This document shows positions 34,919 through 42,307 of a stretch of DNA of 64,000 nt, in pieces; position 1 is the stretch's first letter; the number at the start of each line of letters is the position of its first letter. This DNA is from JALONH01 sp046329235 (lineage in GTDB: Bacteria; Bacteroidota; Bacteroidia; Cytophagales; Cytophagaceae). The stretch spans positions 2,108,001 to 2,172,000 of the forward strand of contig JAXLVA010000001.1 of NCBI GenBank assembly GCA_046329235.1. Reading direction: 5' to 3'. The position numbers and the translations under genes are program-made. The notes beneath the pieces were generated by a model. It saw only the letters and a program-made list of their open reading frames with translations, did no database searches and was not told the DNA's origin.

Positions 34919-35890
34919 ATGAAAGTATTTATTCCATTAAGGGGTCCTGAAATAAATGATATTCACGCAGAATATGAAAGATTTTTAGGTGACTTTAGAA
35001 AATTAAAAGACACTTATCTTCTTAAAAAACAAATTGATAATTATGAAACAAAATATCAAAGAATTGAAGAACTAAAATTTAATGTAATATACAGTTCTAA
35101 GTTTGCAAAAAAACAAAACAAACAGATTCAAAAAATATCAAACATACACGAATCATTTAAAGTTGATTACATTGAAGACTTTTTAGTTATTTATATTATT
35201 TTCAAAAATAAAAATAGTGATAATGAAGAATATTCAAGCATTATCATAAATCAAATTCTACAAAGATTAATTCTATTGTTAAATTTAACATATGCAACTA
35301 AAATAGATTTTCTACCAGGTGTAATATACTCTAATGACGGAAGATTTTTATCAGAGACAGAAATAATTTTAAGCAACCTAGATTTTGCATATGAAATCCA
35401 ATTAAAAACTAAATGGCCGAAAATATACAAATTGAAATTAACCCAGACTTTAGAATGGTATTCTTCAAACGGTCTACATATCGATTTTAACAGTAGAAAT
35501 AAATTACATAGAGCTATCAACTCATTCTCTTATCAATTTTCAAATATCATTGAACATGATACTTCCATTTTATTCTGGACTATGCTTGGGATAGAAGCTC
35601 TATTAGCAGAAGGAAACGTAAATATCATTAACCAAATAAAAGCTAAAACTGCTCTCATATTAGGAGAACCTGAAGAATTCAAAAAACGATTAGACAAGTT
35701 ATACAATTACAGATCAAGATTTGTTCACGGTGATATAGATTTCCCAGCTAAGTTTAGTTCTGATTACGAAAATTTCGAAAGTGAATACTATGAGTATCTA
35801 AATTTTGCTACTAGTATTTTACTTTCGCTAATCAGAACATTAATTATTCAAAATAAATCCGAGTTTAAATTCATATACAAACTAAATTAA
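34919..35890 (+). CDS. HEPN-domain protein (ApeA-like), candidate RNase
   Basis: A 323-residue protein without signal peptide or membrane helix. The C-terminal part (about residues 205-315) reads like an ApeA-type HEPN domain: WTMLGIEALLAEG, KTALILGEPEEFKKRLDKLY and the catalytic-type motif R-x4-H as Arg265-SRFV-His270, followed by Gly-Asp. HEPN proteins with intact R-x4-H commonly cleave RNA in toxin-antitoxin or abortive anti-phage systems. The N-terminal ~200 residues are unrecognised and could be the sensor part. It follows the kinase-like gene in the same direction. A defence role is inferred from family and neighbourhood, not shown. Confidence 0.75.
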   Translation: MKVFIPLRGPEINDIHAEYERFLGDFRKLKDTYLLKKQIDNYETKYQRIEELKFNVIYSSKFAKKQNKQIQKISNIHESFKVDYIEDFLVIYIIFKNKNSDNEEYSSIIINQILQRLILLLNLTYATKIDFLPGVIYSNDGRFLSETEIILSNLDFAYEIQLKTKWPKIYKLKLTQTLEWYSSNGLHIDFNSRNKLHRAINSFSYQFSNIIEHDTSILFWTMLGIEALLAEGNVNIINQIKAKTALILGEPEEFKKRLDKLYNYRSRFVHGDIDFPAKFSSDYENFESEYYEYLNFATSILLSLIRTLIIQNKSEFKFIYKLN

Positions 35891-35986
35891 AAACGACAAG
35901 ATTAGAACCTTCCTTTTTTTATAAAGTAGCAAAAATTCAACATAATTAACATCCTTAGAAACTAGATTAAACACACAACTAACCCC

Positions 35987-36421
35987 ATGCCCACCATCAA
36001 CCCACACATCAACTTTAATGGAAATGCGGAAGAAGCATTTACTTTTTACAAATCTGTATTTGGCGGAGAGTTCGCTCAAGTAGTTCGTTTTAAAGATATG
36101 CCCATGCCGGGTTTTGAGATTCCGGAAAAAGAGGCGAACAAAATCATGCACATTGCCTTACCCATCGGTTCCAGTATCTTAATGGCAAATGATGTTCCTG
36201 AAATTTTAGGTAAGACTAATGAAAATGAAAACAGAAGTAAAATAGTCATCACCGCTGATAGCAAAGAAGAAGCTTCCAGATTATTCAACGGCCTCTCCGT
36301 AGATGGTCAAGTAGAAATGCCTATGGATGAAAGTCCTTGGGGAACTTACTTTGGTATGTTCCGAGATAAATACGGCATTGAATGGATGGTCGATTTTGAC
36401 CCGAGGAAGGCTGGAAAATAA
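35987..36421 (+). CDS. VOC-family (PhnB/glyoxalase-like) protein
   Basis: A 144-residue protein of the PhnB-type vicinal-oxygen-chelate fold: INFNGNAEEAFTFYKSVFGGEF at the N-terminus, HIALPIGSSILMAND in the middle and MDESPWGTYFGMFRDKYGIEWMVDF at the end. Typical length. Members are often annotated as glyoxalase/bleomycin-resistance or 3-demethylubiquinone methyltransferase-like, but most have no proven reaction. It is a single gene with its own terminator and composition nearer to the core genes than the AT-rich pair before it. Confidence 0.9.
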   Translation: MPTINPHINFNGNAEEAFTFYKSVFGGEFAQVVRFKDMPMPGFEIPEKEANKIMHIALPIGSSILMANDVPEILGKTNENENRSKIVITADSKEEASRLFNGLSVDGQVEMPMDESPWGTYFGMFRDKYGIEWMVDFDPRKAGK

Positions 36422-36441
36422 TTTTAATACGATTATCTCAC

Positions 36442-36474
36442 AGGCGCCAGCCAAAAACTGGCGCCTTTATTTTT
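36442..36474 (+). terminator. Rho-independent terminator after the VOC gene
   Basis: AGGCGCCAG and CTGGCGCCT form a perfect 9-bp stem with an 8-base loop, followed by TTATTTTT. Confidence 0.88.
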
Positions 36475-36517
36475 CGTGGCCTTTGACTACACTAATTAAA
36501 CACTATTACTCCCCGCC

Positions 36518-36585
36518 CGAGTTGGTGTTTAGCCGCTCACAAAAGTGTAAAATAGGAGACAAAGTATTACGGCGTCACCAACTCG
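36518..36585. repeat. Long hairpin element
   Basis: CGAGTTGGTG (36518-36527) and CACCAACTCG (36576-36585) are perfect 10-bp arms around a 48-base loop, with further ATTAC/GTAAT complementarity just outside after a bulge. It could be a structured RNA, a mobile hairpin or a chance remnant; no coding frame spans it. Confidence 0.5.
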
Positions 36586-36717
36586 TAATGAGATATAAAT
36601 AATTAAAAAAATAATAGTTGTCGGAGACGCGACAGAAAGTTTGTATAAAAACCAAAAAACAGAGGGTCGCTAAACTCCGAAGGAGTGAAATTGTAATAGA
36701 ATACAAATCATTCCGCC

Positions 36718-36741
36718 CTGGTTCGTGTCTTCACGAACCAG
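36718..36741. repeat. REP-like palindrome, copy 2
   Basis: CTGGTTCGTG-TCTT-CACGAACCAG. Its reverse complement matches copy 5 (38750) over 28 bases, so copies 2 and 5 flank the RAYT gene as inverted repeats. Its right flank also resembles that of copy 1. Confidence 0.88.
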
Positions 36742-37044
36742 CTTGACTTATATCTATACTCTAAACTATCCCAAGTTTCTCACGAATCAGCTTTTTAAAA
36801 CTCATCTCTTAAATCTTTAATAAAGGAATATTTAATTTCATGTTTTTCGTAATAACTACAACTTGAGTAAACATAATCACTCGGATCTTTCACAAGTTGC
36901 CAATGCTCCGCAAGTGGATTATTATGTATATAATCTAATTTTTGGCAGGCTACTTTTTTAGTATACAAATGAATAGCTAATGTGTAACCCTCCCCGAAAC
37001 TAGGACAGTTTAAAATTAGACAAATTTTGTAAATTAAACTGACT

Positions 37045-37311
37045 ATGAGAAAGAGCAGATACAGTGAAACACAGATTATAAAGGCTCTAAAGGAGCATGA
37101 ATCTGGCAAAAGCACGGAGGATCTATGCCGTGAATTAGGCATTAACAAGGCTACCTTGTATAACTGGCGAAAGAAGTATGGCGGAATGGAAAGCAACGAA
37201 CTCAAGCGATTAAAAGAGCTAGAAGAAGAAAATCGTAAGCTAAAAGCCATGTATGCAGATTTAGCCTTAGATCACAAGATTTTAAAAGATGTACTCTCAA
37301 AAAAGTTCTAA
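37045..37311 (+). CDS. IS407-group transposase OrfA
   Basis: An 88-residue helix-turn-helix protein (RYSETQIIKALKEHESGKS, LGINKATLYNWRKKYGG) with a C-terminal coiled coil (ELEEENRKLKAMYADLALD). The end of the frame holds the slippery heptamer A-AAA-AAG at 37299-37305 in the right register. A -1 slip leads into orfB through KKVLRPNQLKERVDYV, so the working transposase is the OrfAB fusion. Confidence 0.94.
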   Translation: MRKSRYSETQIIKALKEHESGKSTEDLCRELGINKATLYNWRKKYGGMESNELKRLKELEEENRKLKAMYADLALDHKILKDVLSKKF

Positions 37312-37334
37312 GGCCCAATCAGCTTAAGGAAAGA

Positions 37335-38129
37335 GTGGATTATGTCGTTTCCTCCCATCAAATAAGCTTGAAGAAGGCCTGTAATATCCTATCTCTTCCA
37401 AGGTCTGTTTATTATTATCGTTCAGTAAAAGACAATAGAGACGTCATAGATAAGCTTTCAGAGCTATCTTCAAAGTATCCAACACGTGGTTGCGATAAGT
37501 ATTATGACATGATTAGACTTGAAGGTCTTAGATGGAACTACAAGCGTGTTCGAAGAGTTTACTGCTTGATGAAACTAAATATTAGAAGAAAATCAAAAAG
37601 AAGAATACCTAAAAGAGTAAAAGAACCATTAACAGTACCTATGACTTACAACAAGAGTTGGTCAATGGATTTTATGAGTGACTCCTTGGTAACAGGTCGA
37701 AAAGTAAGAGTGTTAAATGTTATAGATGATTATAATAGAGAAGCTATTTGTATAGAAGCAGCAAGCTCTATGCCTTCGCAAAGAGTCACAAGAATACTAG
37801 ATGAGTTAGTTGATTGGAAAGGAACACCAACTCAGATAAGAGTAGACAATGGCCCTGAGTTTATCTCTGGTACATTTAAAGACTGGTGTTTTAATAAAGG
37901 TATTAACGTGAAGTATATCCAACCGGGCAGACCTATGCAAAATGGCTTTATCGAACGTTTTAATAGAAGCTTTAGAGAAGAAGTACTAGATGCTTATTTG
38001 TTTGAAGATATAAGACAAGTACAATCTTTATCTCAACAGTGGATGGAAGATTATAACAACAATAGACCTCATGAATCTCTAAATGGACTTACTCCTAAAA
38101 AATATATTGAAATGAATAATTGTATTTAA
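37335..38129 (+). CDS. IS407-group transposase OrfB (DDE integrase core)
   Basis: A 264-residue catalytic part with SWSMDFMSDSLVTGRKVR (first Asp), IRVDNGPEFIS (second Asp) and NGFIERFNRSFREEVLDAY (Glu), ending NNNRPHESLNGLTPKKY. It lies in the -1 frame relative to orfA, and is expressed mainly by frameshifting; the ATG at 37335 may also be used alone. The frame is intact, so the element is probably active. Confidence 0.94.
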   Translation: MDYVVSSHQISLKKACNILSLPRSVYYYRSVKDNRDVIDKLSELSSKYPTRGCDKYYDMIRLEGLRWNYKRVRRVYCLMKLNIRRKSKRRIPKRVKEPLTVPMTYNKSWSMDFMSDSLVTGRKVRVLNVIDDYNREAICIEAASSMPSQRVTRILDELVDWKGTPTQIRVDNGPEFISGTFKDWCFNKGINVKYIQPGRPMQNGFIERFNRSFREEVLDAYLFEDIRQVQSLSQQWMEDYNNNRPHESLNGLTPKKYIEMNNCI

Positions 38130-38576
38130 ACTAGAAGTAGTCTATTATTACCTTGTCCTAATTTCGGGAGGGTTACAAATGGATCTCTTTGCCAAAACTC
38201 AAATTGTTTGTTGCAGACCAATACCTTAAACTCTTGCAAATGCGCCAAAGACTGTCTTCTTAGTTCTTTCTTGAATTCATGAGCAGTATATTTCAAAAAA
38301 GCCCCCTGAACTGTTTCTTTCCCATTCATTTCATTAATTCTCCAAATCAAATGGATATGATTTGGCATAATAACAAATGCAAAAACATCTATCATTCCTT
38401 TATCGCTTAAATACTGAAGCGAATTAATAATTATATTTTTAAACTTTTCATTTTGAAGTAAAGGCTTCCACTCATTAATCGTTGCTGTCCAAAAATATAT
38501 CTCACCAATTGAAATATATGACTTACGCTGATATTTGATTTCTGTTTGTTCCATTATATAACAAATTTCTTGTGAA

Positions 38577-38600
38577 TGGTTCGTAAAGACACGAACCTGG
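38577..38600. repeat. REP-like palindrome, copy 3 (imperfect)
   Basis: TGGTTCGTA-AAGA-CACGAACCTGG, the same family with two changes. It sits just upstream of the RAYT start codon, as is usual for RAYT-REP pairs. Confidence 0.8.
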
Positions 38601-38710
38601 GCACAGGATTCAATTATCTCCTTCACATAAATATGAGAAAGGTAATTTGGATTATAAAAAATATGAATTTACAGAATTAAGATTTTCTCAATATGGGAAA
38701 ATGTCTTTTT

Positions 38711-38720
38711 CTGGTTCGTG
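38711..38720. repeat. REP-like half-palindrome, copy 4
   Basis: CTGGTTCGTG without its second arm. The preceding TCTTTTT and following AAG repeat those of copy 5, 39 bases downstream, which suggests duplication followed by partial loss. Confidence 0.7.
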
Positions 38721-38749
38721 AAGGGCTGGCCAAATAAAATAATCTTTTT

Positions 38750-38773
38750 CTGGTTCGTGAAGACACGAACCAG
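38750..38773. repeat. REP-like palindrome, copy 5
   Basis: CTGGTTCGTG-AAGA-CACGAACCAG followed by GGCG, identical over 28 bases to the reverse complement of copy 2. Confidence 0.88.
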
Positions 38774-38863
38774 GGCGAACGATGCATCATTAAAAATGCG
38801 GATGGCAAATCTGCTTCATCTGCCACCGAAATTTGGAATTTCGGTGAGCTATGTTAAACATAA

Positions 38864-39223
38864 TTACTTTTTCAAAATAGATTTTCTGTACTTAATTCCC
38901 CACTCCGACATAGAGTCTACTATTTTACTTAAGCTATGACCAAGTGAGGTTAATTCATACTCCACCGTAATAGGCATGGTATCTAAAACAGTACGTTGAA
39001 CCAGTTGATTCATTTCTAAATCTTTTAATTCTTTCGATAACACTTTAGGAGAAATACCTTCGATATGTCGGCTTAAATCCATAAACCGAAATGTACCATT
39101 ATTATGTAAAGCAGCAATGATAACCATCTTCCATTTACCACTTAACAAATCTTGAGTATCTTTTACTCCTTGGACTTGCATTCTGCATCCGGTAGTAAGT
39201 TCTGATTTTTGCTTTTTCATCAT
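38864..39223 (-). CDS. HxlR-family transcriptional regulator
   Basis: A 119-residue winged-helix regulator. Family marks are CRMQVQGVKDTQDLLSGKWKM at the start, in which the cysteine at residue 13 is the usual redox-sensing position, then FMDLSRHIEGISPKVLSKELKDLE and PITVEYELTSLGHSL. HxlR proteins often respond to aldehydes or disulfide stress and control a divergent gene. Here that gene is the NAD(P)-binding protein at 39354, with palindromic GGTAAC sites between them. Start may be either of two adjacent ATGs. Confidence 0.93.
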   Translation of the reverse strand: MMKKQKSELTTGCRMQVQGVKDTQDLLSGKWKMVIIAALHNNGTFRFMDLSRHIEGISPKVLSKELKDLEMNQLVQRTVLDTMPITVEYELTSLGHSLSKIVDSMSEWGIKYRKSILKK

Positions 39224-39269
39224 GTTAAAATTACAAAAATACGTTTACAAAAGTTCCCACTTACTAAAT

Positions 39270-39293
39270 GGTAACTGGTTACCAATAGGTAAC
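39270..39293. promoter_or_regulatory. Candidate HxlR operator (GGTAAC repeats)
   Basis: GGTAAC-TG-GTTACC (39270-39283) is a perfect inverted repeat and a third GGTAAC follows at 39288-39293. The sites lie 28-51 bases upstream of the -7 box of the divergent gene and 47 bases upstream of the regulator start, a natural place for joint control. Confidence 0.55.
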
Positions 39294-39320
39294 AGGTGTA
39301 ATTCATGTAACTACAATCCG

Positions 39321-39328
39321 TATCTTTG
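39321..39328 (+). promoter_or_regulatory. -7 box of the NAD(P)-binding protein gene
   Basis: TATCTTTG, a full match to TAnnTTTG, 26 bases upstream of the ATG. The -33 position is poor (TGTA at 39298), which would fit a regulated promoter. Confidence 0.65.
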
Positions 39329-39353
39329 AATATCAAATTTAAAAATCAAGTAT

Positions 39354-40001
39354 ATGAAAATAGCAGTCATTGGATCCACAGGATTTGTCGGCAAAAGCAT
39401 CACCGATGAATTAATCAACCGTAACCATAGTGTTACCGGAATTTCTAGAAGTATTAAAAAAGAAGATCAAGCTAACTTAACTAATGTAGCTGCTGATGTG
39501 ATGGACATTCAAAAATTAGCTGACATCCTTAAAGGACATGATGTAGTTGTGAGTTCCTATAACGCCGGTTGGGAAAACCCAAACATCTACGCAGATTTCC
39601 TTGCAGGCTCTAAAGCCATTCAAGAAGCAGTGAAACTTTCAGGAGTAAAACGCTACATCGTCATTGGCGGAGCAGGGAGCTTATATGTAGCAGAAGGGGT
39701 ACAAGCAGTAGATACTCCTAGCTTCCCAAAAGAATATTATGTAGCAGCTACGGCAGCGAGAGATTACCTTACTTATTTAAGAAATGAAACAGTTTTAGAC
39801 TGGGCATTTTTTAGTCCTGCCTTTGAAATGCACCCTGGAATTACAACAGGAAGAACAGGTAAGTATCGATTAGGTACAGAAAATCCGGTGTTTGATGAAA
39901 ACAGTCGTAGTGTATTATCTGTAGAAGATTTAGCCGTTGCCATTGCGGATGAAGTAGAAACTCCCAAACATCACCAAATGCGATTTACCGCAGCGTATTA
40001 A
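39354..40001 (+). CDS. NAD(P)H-binding protein (NmrA/YwnB-like atypical SDR)
   Basis: A 215-residue Rossmann protein with the glycine motif IGSTGFVG near the N-terminus, the segment VVVSSYNAGWENP, and VKRYIVIGGAGSLYV followed by a divergent, non-catalytic SDR pattern. Family members act as NADH-flavin reductases or NAD(P)H sensors. The gene is divergent from an HxlR regulator, a pairing seen often in bacteria, and is presumably controlled by it. It ends at its own terminator. Confidence 0.9.
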   Translation: MKIAVIGSTGFVGKSITDELINRNHSVTGISRSIKKEDQANLTNVAADVMDIQKLADILKGHDVVVSSYNAGWENPNIYADFLAGSKAIQEAVKLSGVKRYIVIGGAGSLYVAEGVQAVDTPSFPKEYYVAATAARDYLTYLRNETVLDWAFFSPAFEMHPGITTGRTGKYRLGTENPVFDENSRSVLSVEDLAVAIADEVETPKHHQMRFTAAY

Positions 40002-40009
40002 GTTATATC

Positions 40010-40044
40010 CGGCACCGGTCTTTGGCTGGTGCCTTTATTTTTTA
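40010..40044 (+). terminator. Rho-independent terminator, probably bidirectional
   Basis: GGCACCGG and CTGGTGCC pair (one G-T pair) around a short loop, followed by TTTATTTTTT. It separates two convergent genes. Confidence 0.82.
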
Positions 40045-40053
40045 TCACCTTCC

Positions 40054-40986
40054 CTACTCATCCAAATACATCAAACCTTCTTTCAAGGCATAAGTGGAAA
40101 CTACAATCTCATTAGGATTCATCAGTGCTAAGATATAGTTCAACAACACCATTGCCACTACAATCATATCTACTCTTAAAGGAATCATGCCCGGCATAGA
40201 CATACGCTCTGCTCTGGTAGCATGAATTAAATCGGAACTGATGCGTTCATAATCTACCATCGACAAACGATACGAAGTGATATCTTCCAAATGCATATGC
40301 TGTTGATGATATTCCATATTCATTTCCGCGAGTGTATCAAAGGAACCGGAGGAACCAATAAACACTTGTGGGTTATGCTGGAAGATTGCATGTGCCAAAG
40401 GCGATAATTTTTCTTCTAAATAAAATTGTAACGCTTCTATTTCGGTCGACTGTATTGGATCACTTTTATGAAACAACTCGACTAATCGTTGTCCGCCGAT
40501 TTCAAAACTTTGTTTCCAAACAATCTTTTCCCCTTCTCCGATGATAAACTCTACACTTCCACCGCCAATATCCATTACCAATACTTTTTGCATGGGCAAA
40601 TCTATTGCTTTCAACACACCTCGATAAATGTAAGCTGCTTCGGTATCTCCGTCGAGAACACGCACTTTCCAACCTGTTTCTACTTGAATTTTAGTGATTA
40701 ACTCCCAATTATTTTTTGCATTACGTACGGCACTAGTTCCGGTGATTAACACATCTTCGTCCGGGATGTTAAATTCCTGTGTTTTTTCTTTAAAAAATCG
40801 AATTGCCTTTAGGGCTCTTTCCATCGCTTCCGGAGTAATTCTACGGTCGTTAATACCGCCTTTACCCAGTCCTACCGCCACTTTCTCGTTAAATTCCACC
40901 TCTATTTTATTGGGGTACGCCTTCCCTATCAGCAAGTGAAACGTATTGGTTCCCATATCAATGACTGCGCGCGATTTAATGCTCAT
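40054..40986 (-). CDS. Ppx/GppA-family exopolyphosphatase
   Basis: A ~310-residue actin-like ATPase-fold phosphatase that hydrolyses polyphosphate or pppGpp. Motifs: AVIDMGTNTFHLLIG, VLITGTSAVRNAKN, VLDGDTEAAYIYRGV and VMDIGGGSVEFIIGEG, then GLGKGG-like loops and RVDMIVVAMVLLNYIL near the end. The length matches the short Ppx form of Bacteroidota, without the C-terminal HD-like extension. ATG 40986 (MSIKSRAVIDMG) is preferred to 41013, since it sits just before the first strand. It is divergent from the M42 peptidase. Confidence 0.93.
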   Translation of the reverse strand: MSIKSRAVIDMGTNTFHLLIGKAYPNKIEVEFNEKVAVGLGKGGINDRRITPEAMERALKAIRFFKEKTQEFNIPDEDVLITGTSAVRNAKNNWELITKIQVETGWKVRVLDGDTEAAYIYRGVLKAIDLPMQKVLVMDIGGGSVEFIIGEGEKIVWKQSFEIGGQRLVELFHKSDPIQSTEIEALQFYLEEKLSPLAHAIFQHNPQVFIGSSGSFDTLAEMNMEYHQQHMHLEDITSYRLSMVDYERISSDLIHATRAERMSMPGMIPLRVDMIVVAMVLLNYILALMNPNEIVVSTYALKEGLMYLDE

Positions 40987-41057
40987 ACTATCCCTTCTAT
41001 ATCTGTATAGCAAATTAGAGATAGTTTGTGTAATATTGATAGACTAATGCAAAAATT

Positions 41058-42137
41058 ATGGCGATTATCAACGAACAAAGCTCTGCTTTTTTAACAAAAT
41101 ATTTGAACAATGCTTCTCCTACCGGATTTGAATCTTCCGGACAGGAAATTTGGTTAGAGTACATTAAACCGTATATAGATACATACATTACAGATACTTA
41201 CGGAACTACCGTAGGTGTTATCAATCCGGATGCTCCTTACAAAGTGGTGATTGAAGCACACGCCGATGAGATTGCGTGGTTTGTTAATTACATCACTAAA
41301 GAAGGCTATATCTATGTACGTCGCAACGGTGGTTCGGACCACATGATTGCTCCTTCTAAAAGAGTAAATATTCATACTGATAAAGGAATTGTAAAAGGTG
41401 TATTTGGCTGGCCTGCCATCCACGTTCGTAATGAAGAAAATGATAAAGCACCTTCGTTAAAAAACATCTTTATTGATGTAGGATGCTCTTCTAAAGACGA
41501 AGTAGAAGCCTTAGGTATTCACGTAGGTTGCGTGATAACATTCGAAGATGAATTAACTACGTTAAATCAAAAATACTACTGCGGTAGAGCTTTGGATAAC
41601 CGTATCGGCGGATTCATGATTGCGGAAGTTGCACGTTTGTTAAAAGAAAACAACAAACAACTTCCTTTCTGTTTATACATCGTGAATGCGGTACAAGAAG
41701 AAATTGGATTACGTGGCGCTGAAATGATTGCACACCGCTTAAAGCCGGATGTAGCTATCATCACGGATGTGTGTCATGATACCAACTCTCCTATGTATGA
41801 TAAAATTACCAGCGGTGATTTAAGTTGTGGCAAAGGTCCGGTATTAACTTACGGTCCTGCGGTACAAAATAACTTATTACGCATGGTGATAGACGTTGCA
41901 AGCAAAAACAATATTCCATTCCAACGTGCTTCAGCTTCCCGTGCAACCGGTACAGATACAGATGCTTTTGCTTACTCTAGTTCAGGAGTATGTTCTGCAT
42001 TAATTTCTTTACCATTAAAATACATGCACACTACGGTAGAAACCGCAGCGATTTCCGACGTAGAGCAAGTGATTCAATTAATGTATGAATTCTTAATTCA
42101 ATTGGAAGCCGGTCACGATTTCCGTTATATTAAATAA
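41058..42137 (+). CDS. M42-family zinc aminopeptidase (PepA/FrvX-like)
   Basis: A 359-residue cytoplasmic metallopeptidase of the TET/M42 group, removing N-terminal residues from peptides as a large tetrahedral assembly. Metal and catalytic residues are visible: His68 and Asp70 in EAHADEIAWFV, ALDNRIGGFM (Asp), VQEEIGLRGAE (catalytic Glu pair), ITDVCHDT (Asp) and the late KYMHTTVET (His). Substrate preference is unknown. It is a single gene, followed by a REP-doublet-like element. Confidence 0.94.
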   Translation: MAIINEQSSAFLTKYLNNASPTGFESSGQEIWLEYIKPYIDTYITDTYGTTVGVINPDAPYKVVIEAHADEIAWFVNYITKEGYIYVRRNGGSDHMIAPSKRVNIHTDKGIVKGVFGWPAIHVRNEENDKAPSLKNIFIDVGCSSKDEVEALGIHVGCVITFEDELTTLNQKYYCGRALDNRIGGFMIAEVARLLKENNKQLPFCLYIVNAVQEEIGLRGAEMIAHRLKPDVAIITDVCHDTNSPMYDKITSGDLSCGKGPVLTYGPAVQNNLLRMVIDVASKNNIPFQRASASRATGTDTDAFAYSSSGVCSALISLPLKYMHTTVETAAISDVEQVIQLMYEFLIQLEAGHDFRYIK

Positions 42138-42163
42138 GACAACAGTTTGAGGTTATCATAAAT

Positions 42164-42254
42164 CCCACGGTTTAAACCGTGGGCTACCTAACCGCAAGGA
42201 ATTGGCACTACTGCTAAAGTTAAGCGATAGATAGCCCACCATTTTAATGGTGGG
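42164..42254. repeat. Paired palindromes in inverted arrangement (BIME-like)
   Basis: Two 20-bp palindromes, CCCACGG-TTTAAA-CCGTGGG (42164-42183) and CCCACCATT-TT-AATGGTGGG (42235-42254), lie 51 bases apart. Their inner flanks GTGGGCTACCTA and TAGATAGCCCAC are also complementary (11 of 12), so the whole 91 bases can fold as one structure. This is the layout of a pair of repetitive extragenic palindromes. A terminator role for the M42 gene is also possible. Confidence 0.75.
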
Positions 42255-42307
42255 AATAAAAATCAAAAACGTTATAGTTCAACTATTGAACTTAAATCAT
42301 TAACAAC

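Larger units (their letters stand above)
36475..36794. other. Non-coding region between the VOC gene and the broken RAYT gene
   Basis: About 320 bases without a gene. It holds the hairpin at 36518-36585, an ACTCC-GAA-GGAGT palindrome near 36674, and REP-like copy 2 at 36718. Confidence 0.6.
36983..38177 (+). mobile_element. IS3-family (IS407-group-like) insertion sequence, complete, 1195 bp
   Basis: Terminal inverted repeats start TGTAACCCTCC at both ends (left 36983, right ending 38177) and match over about 25 bases with few differences. A perfect 4-bp target duplication, AATG, lies at 36979-36982 and 38178-38181, the length usual for the IS407 group. The element carries orfA and orfB with a canonical frameshift site and is inserted within the RAYT gene on the opposite strand. 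Confidence 0.95.
36795..38554 (-). pseudogene. REP-associated tyrosine transposase (RAYT), disrupted by an IS
   Basis: RAYTs are single-copy Y1 (IS200-like) transposases that move REP palindromes. The N-terminal part (38554 down to 38178) carries the HUH motif in FVIMPNHIHLIWRI and a candidate catalytic tyrosine in FLKYTAHEFKK. The C-terminal part (36978 down to 36795) carries KLDYIHNNPLAEHWQ and DYVYSSCSYYE. Deleting 36979-38177, meaning the IS plus one AATG copy, joins them in frame with FWQRDPLAIHLYTKK across the joint, giving 186 residues, the normal size. ATG 38554 is chosen because the longer frame to 38626 translates the palindrome. The gene was therefore intact until a recent insertion. 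Confidence 0.92.

Noticed and set aside
36795..37250. Minus-strand ORF of 151 codons taken as an intact gene
   Set aside because: Its first ~90 codons are read backwards through the IS407-like element; only the end is the RAYT C-terminus.
38555..38626. Longer start for the RAYT N-terminal half
   Set aside because: The added residues translate the REP-like palindrome; ATG 38554 begins the family-typical N-terminus.
33225..38773. REP-like palindromes as a CRISPR array
   Set aside because: Spacing is irregular (tens to thousands of bases), the unit is palindromic, and no cas genes are present.
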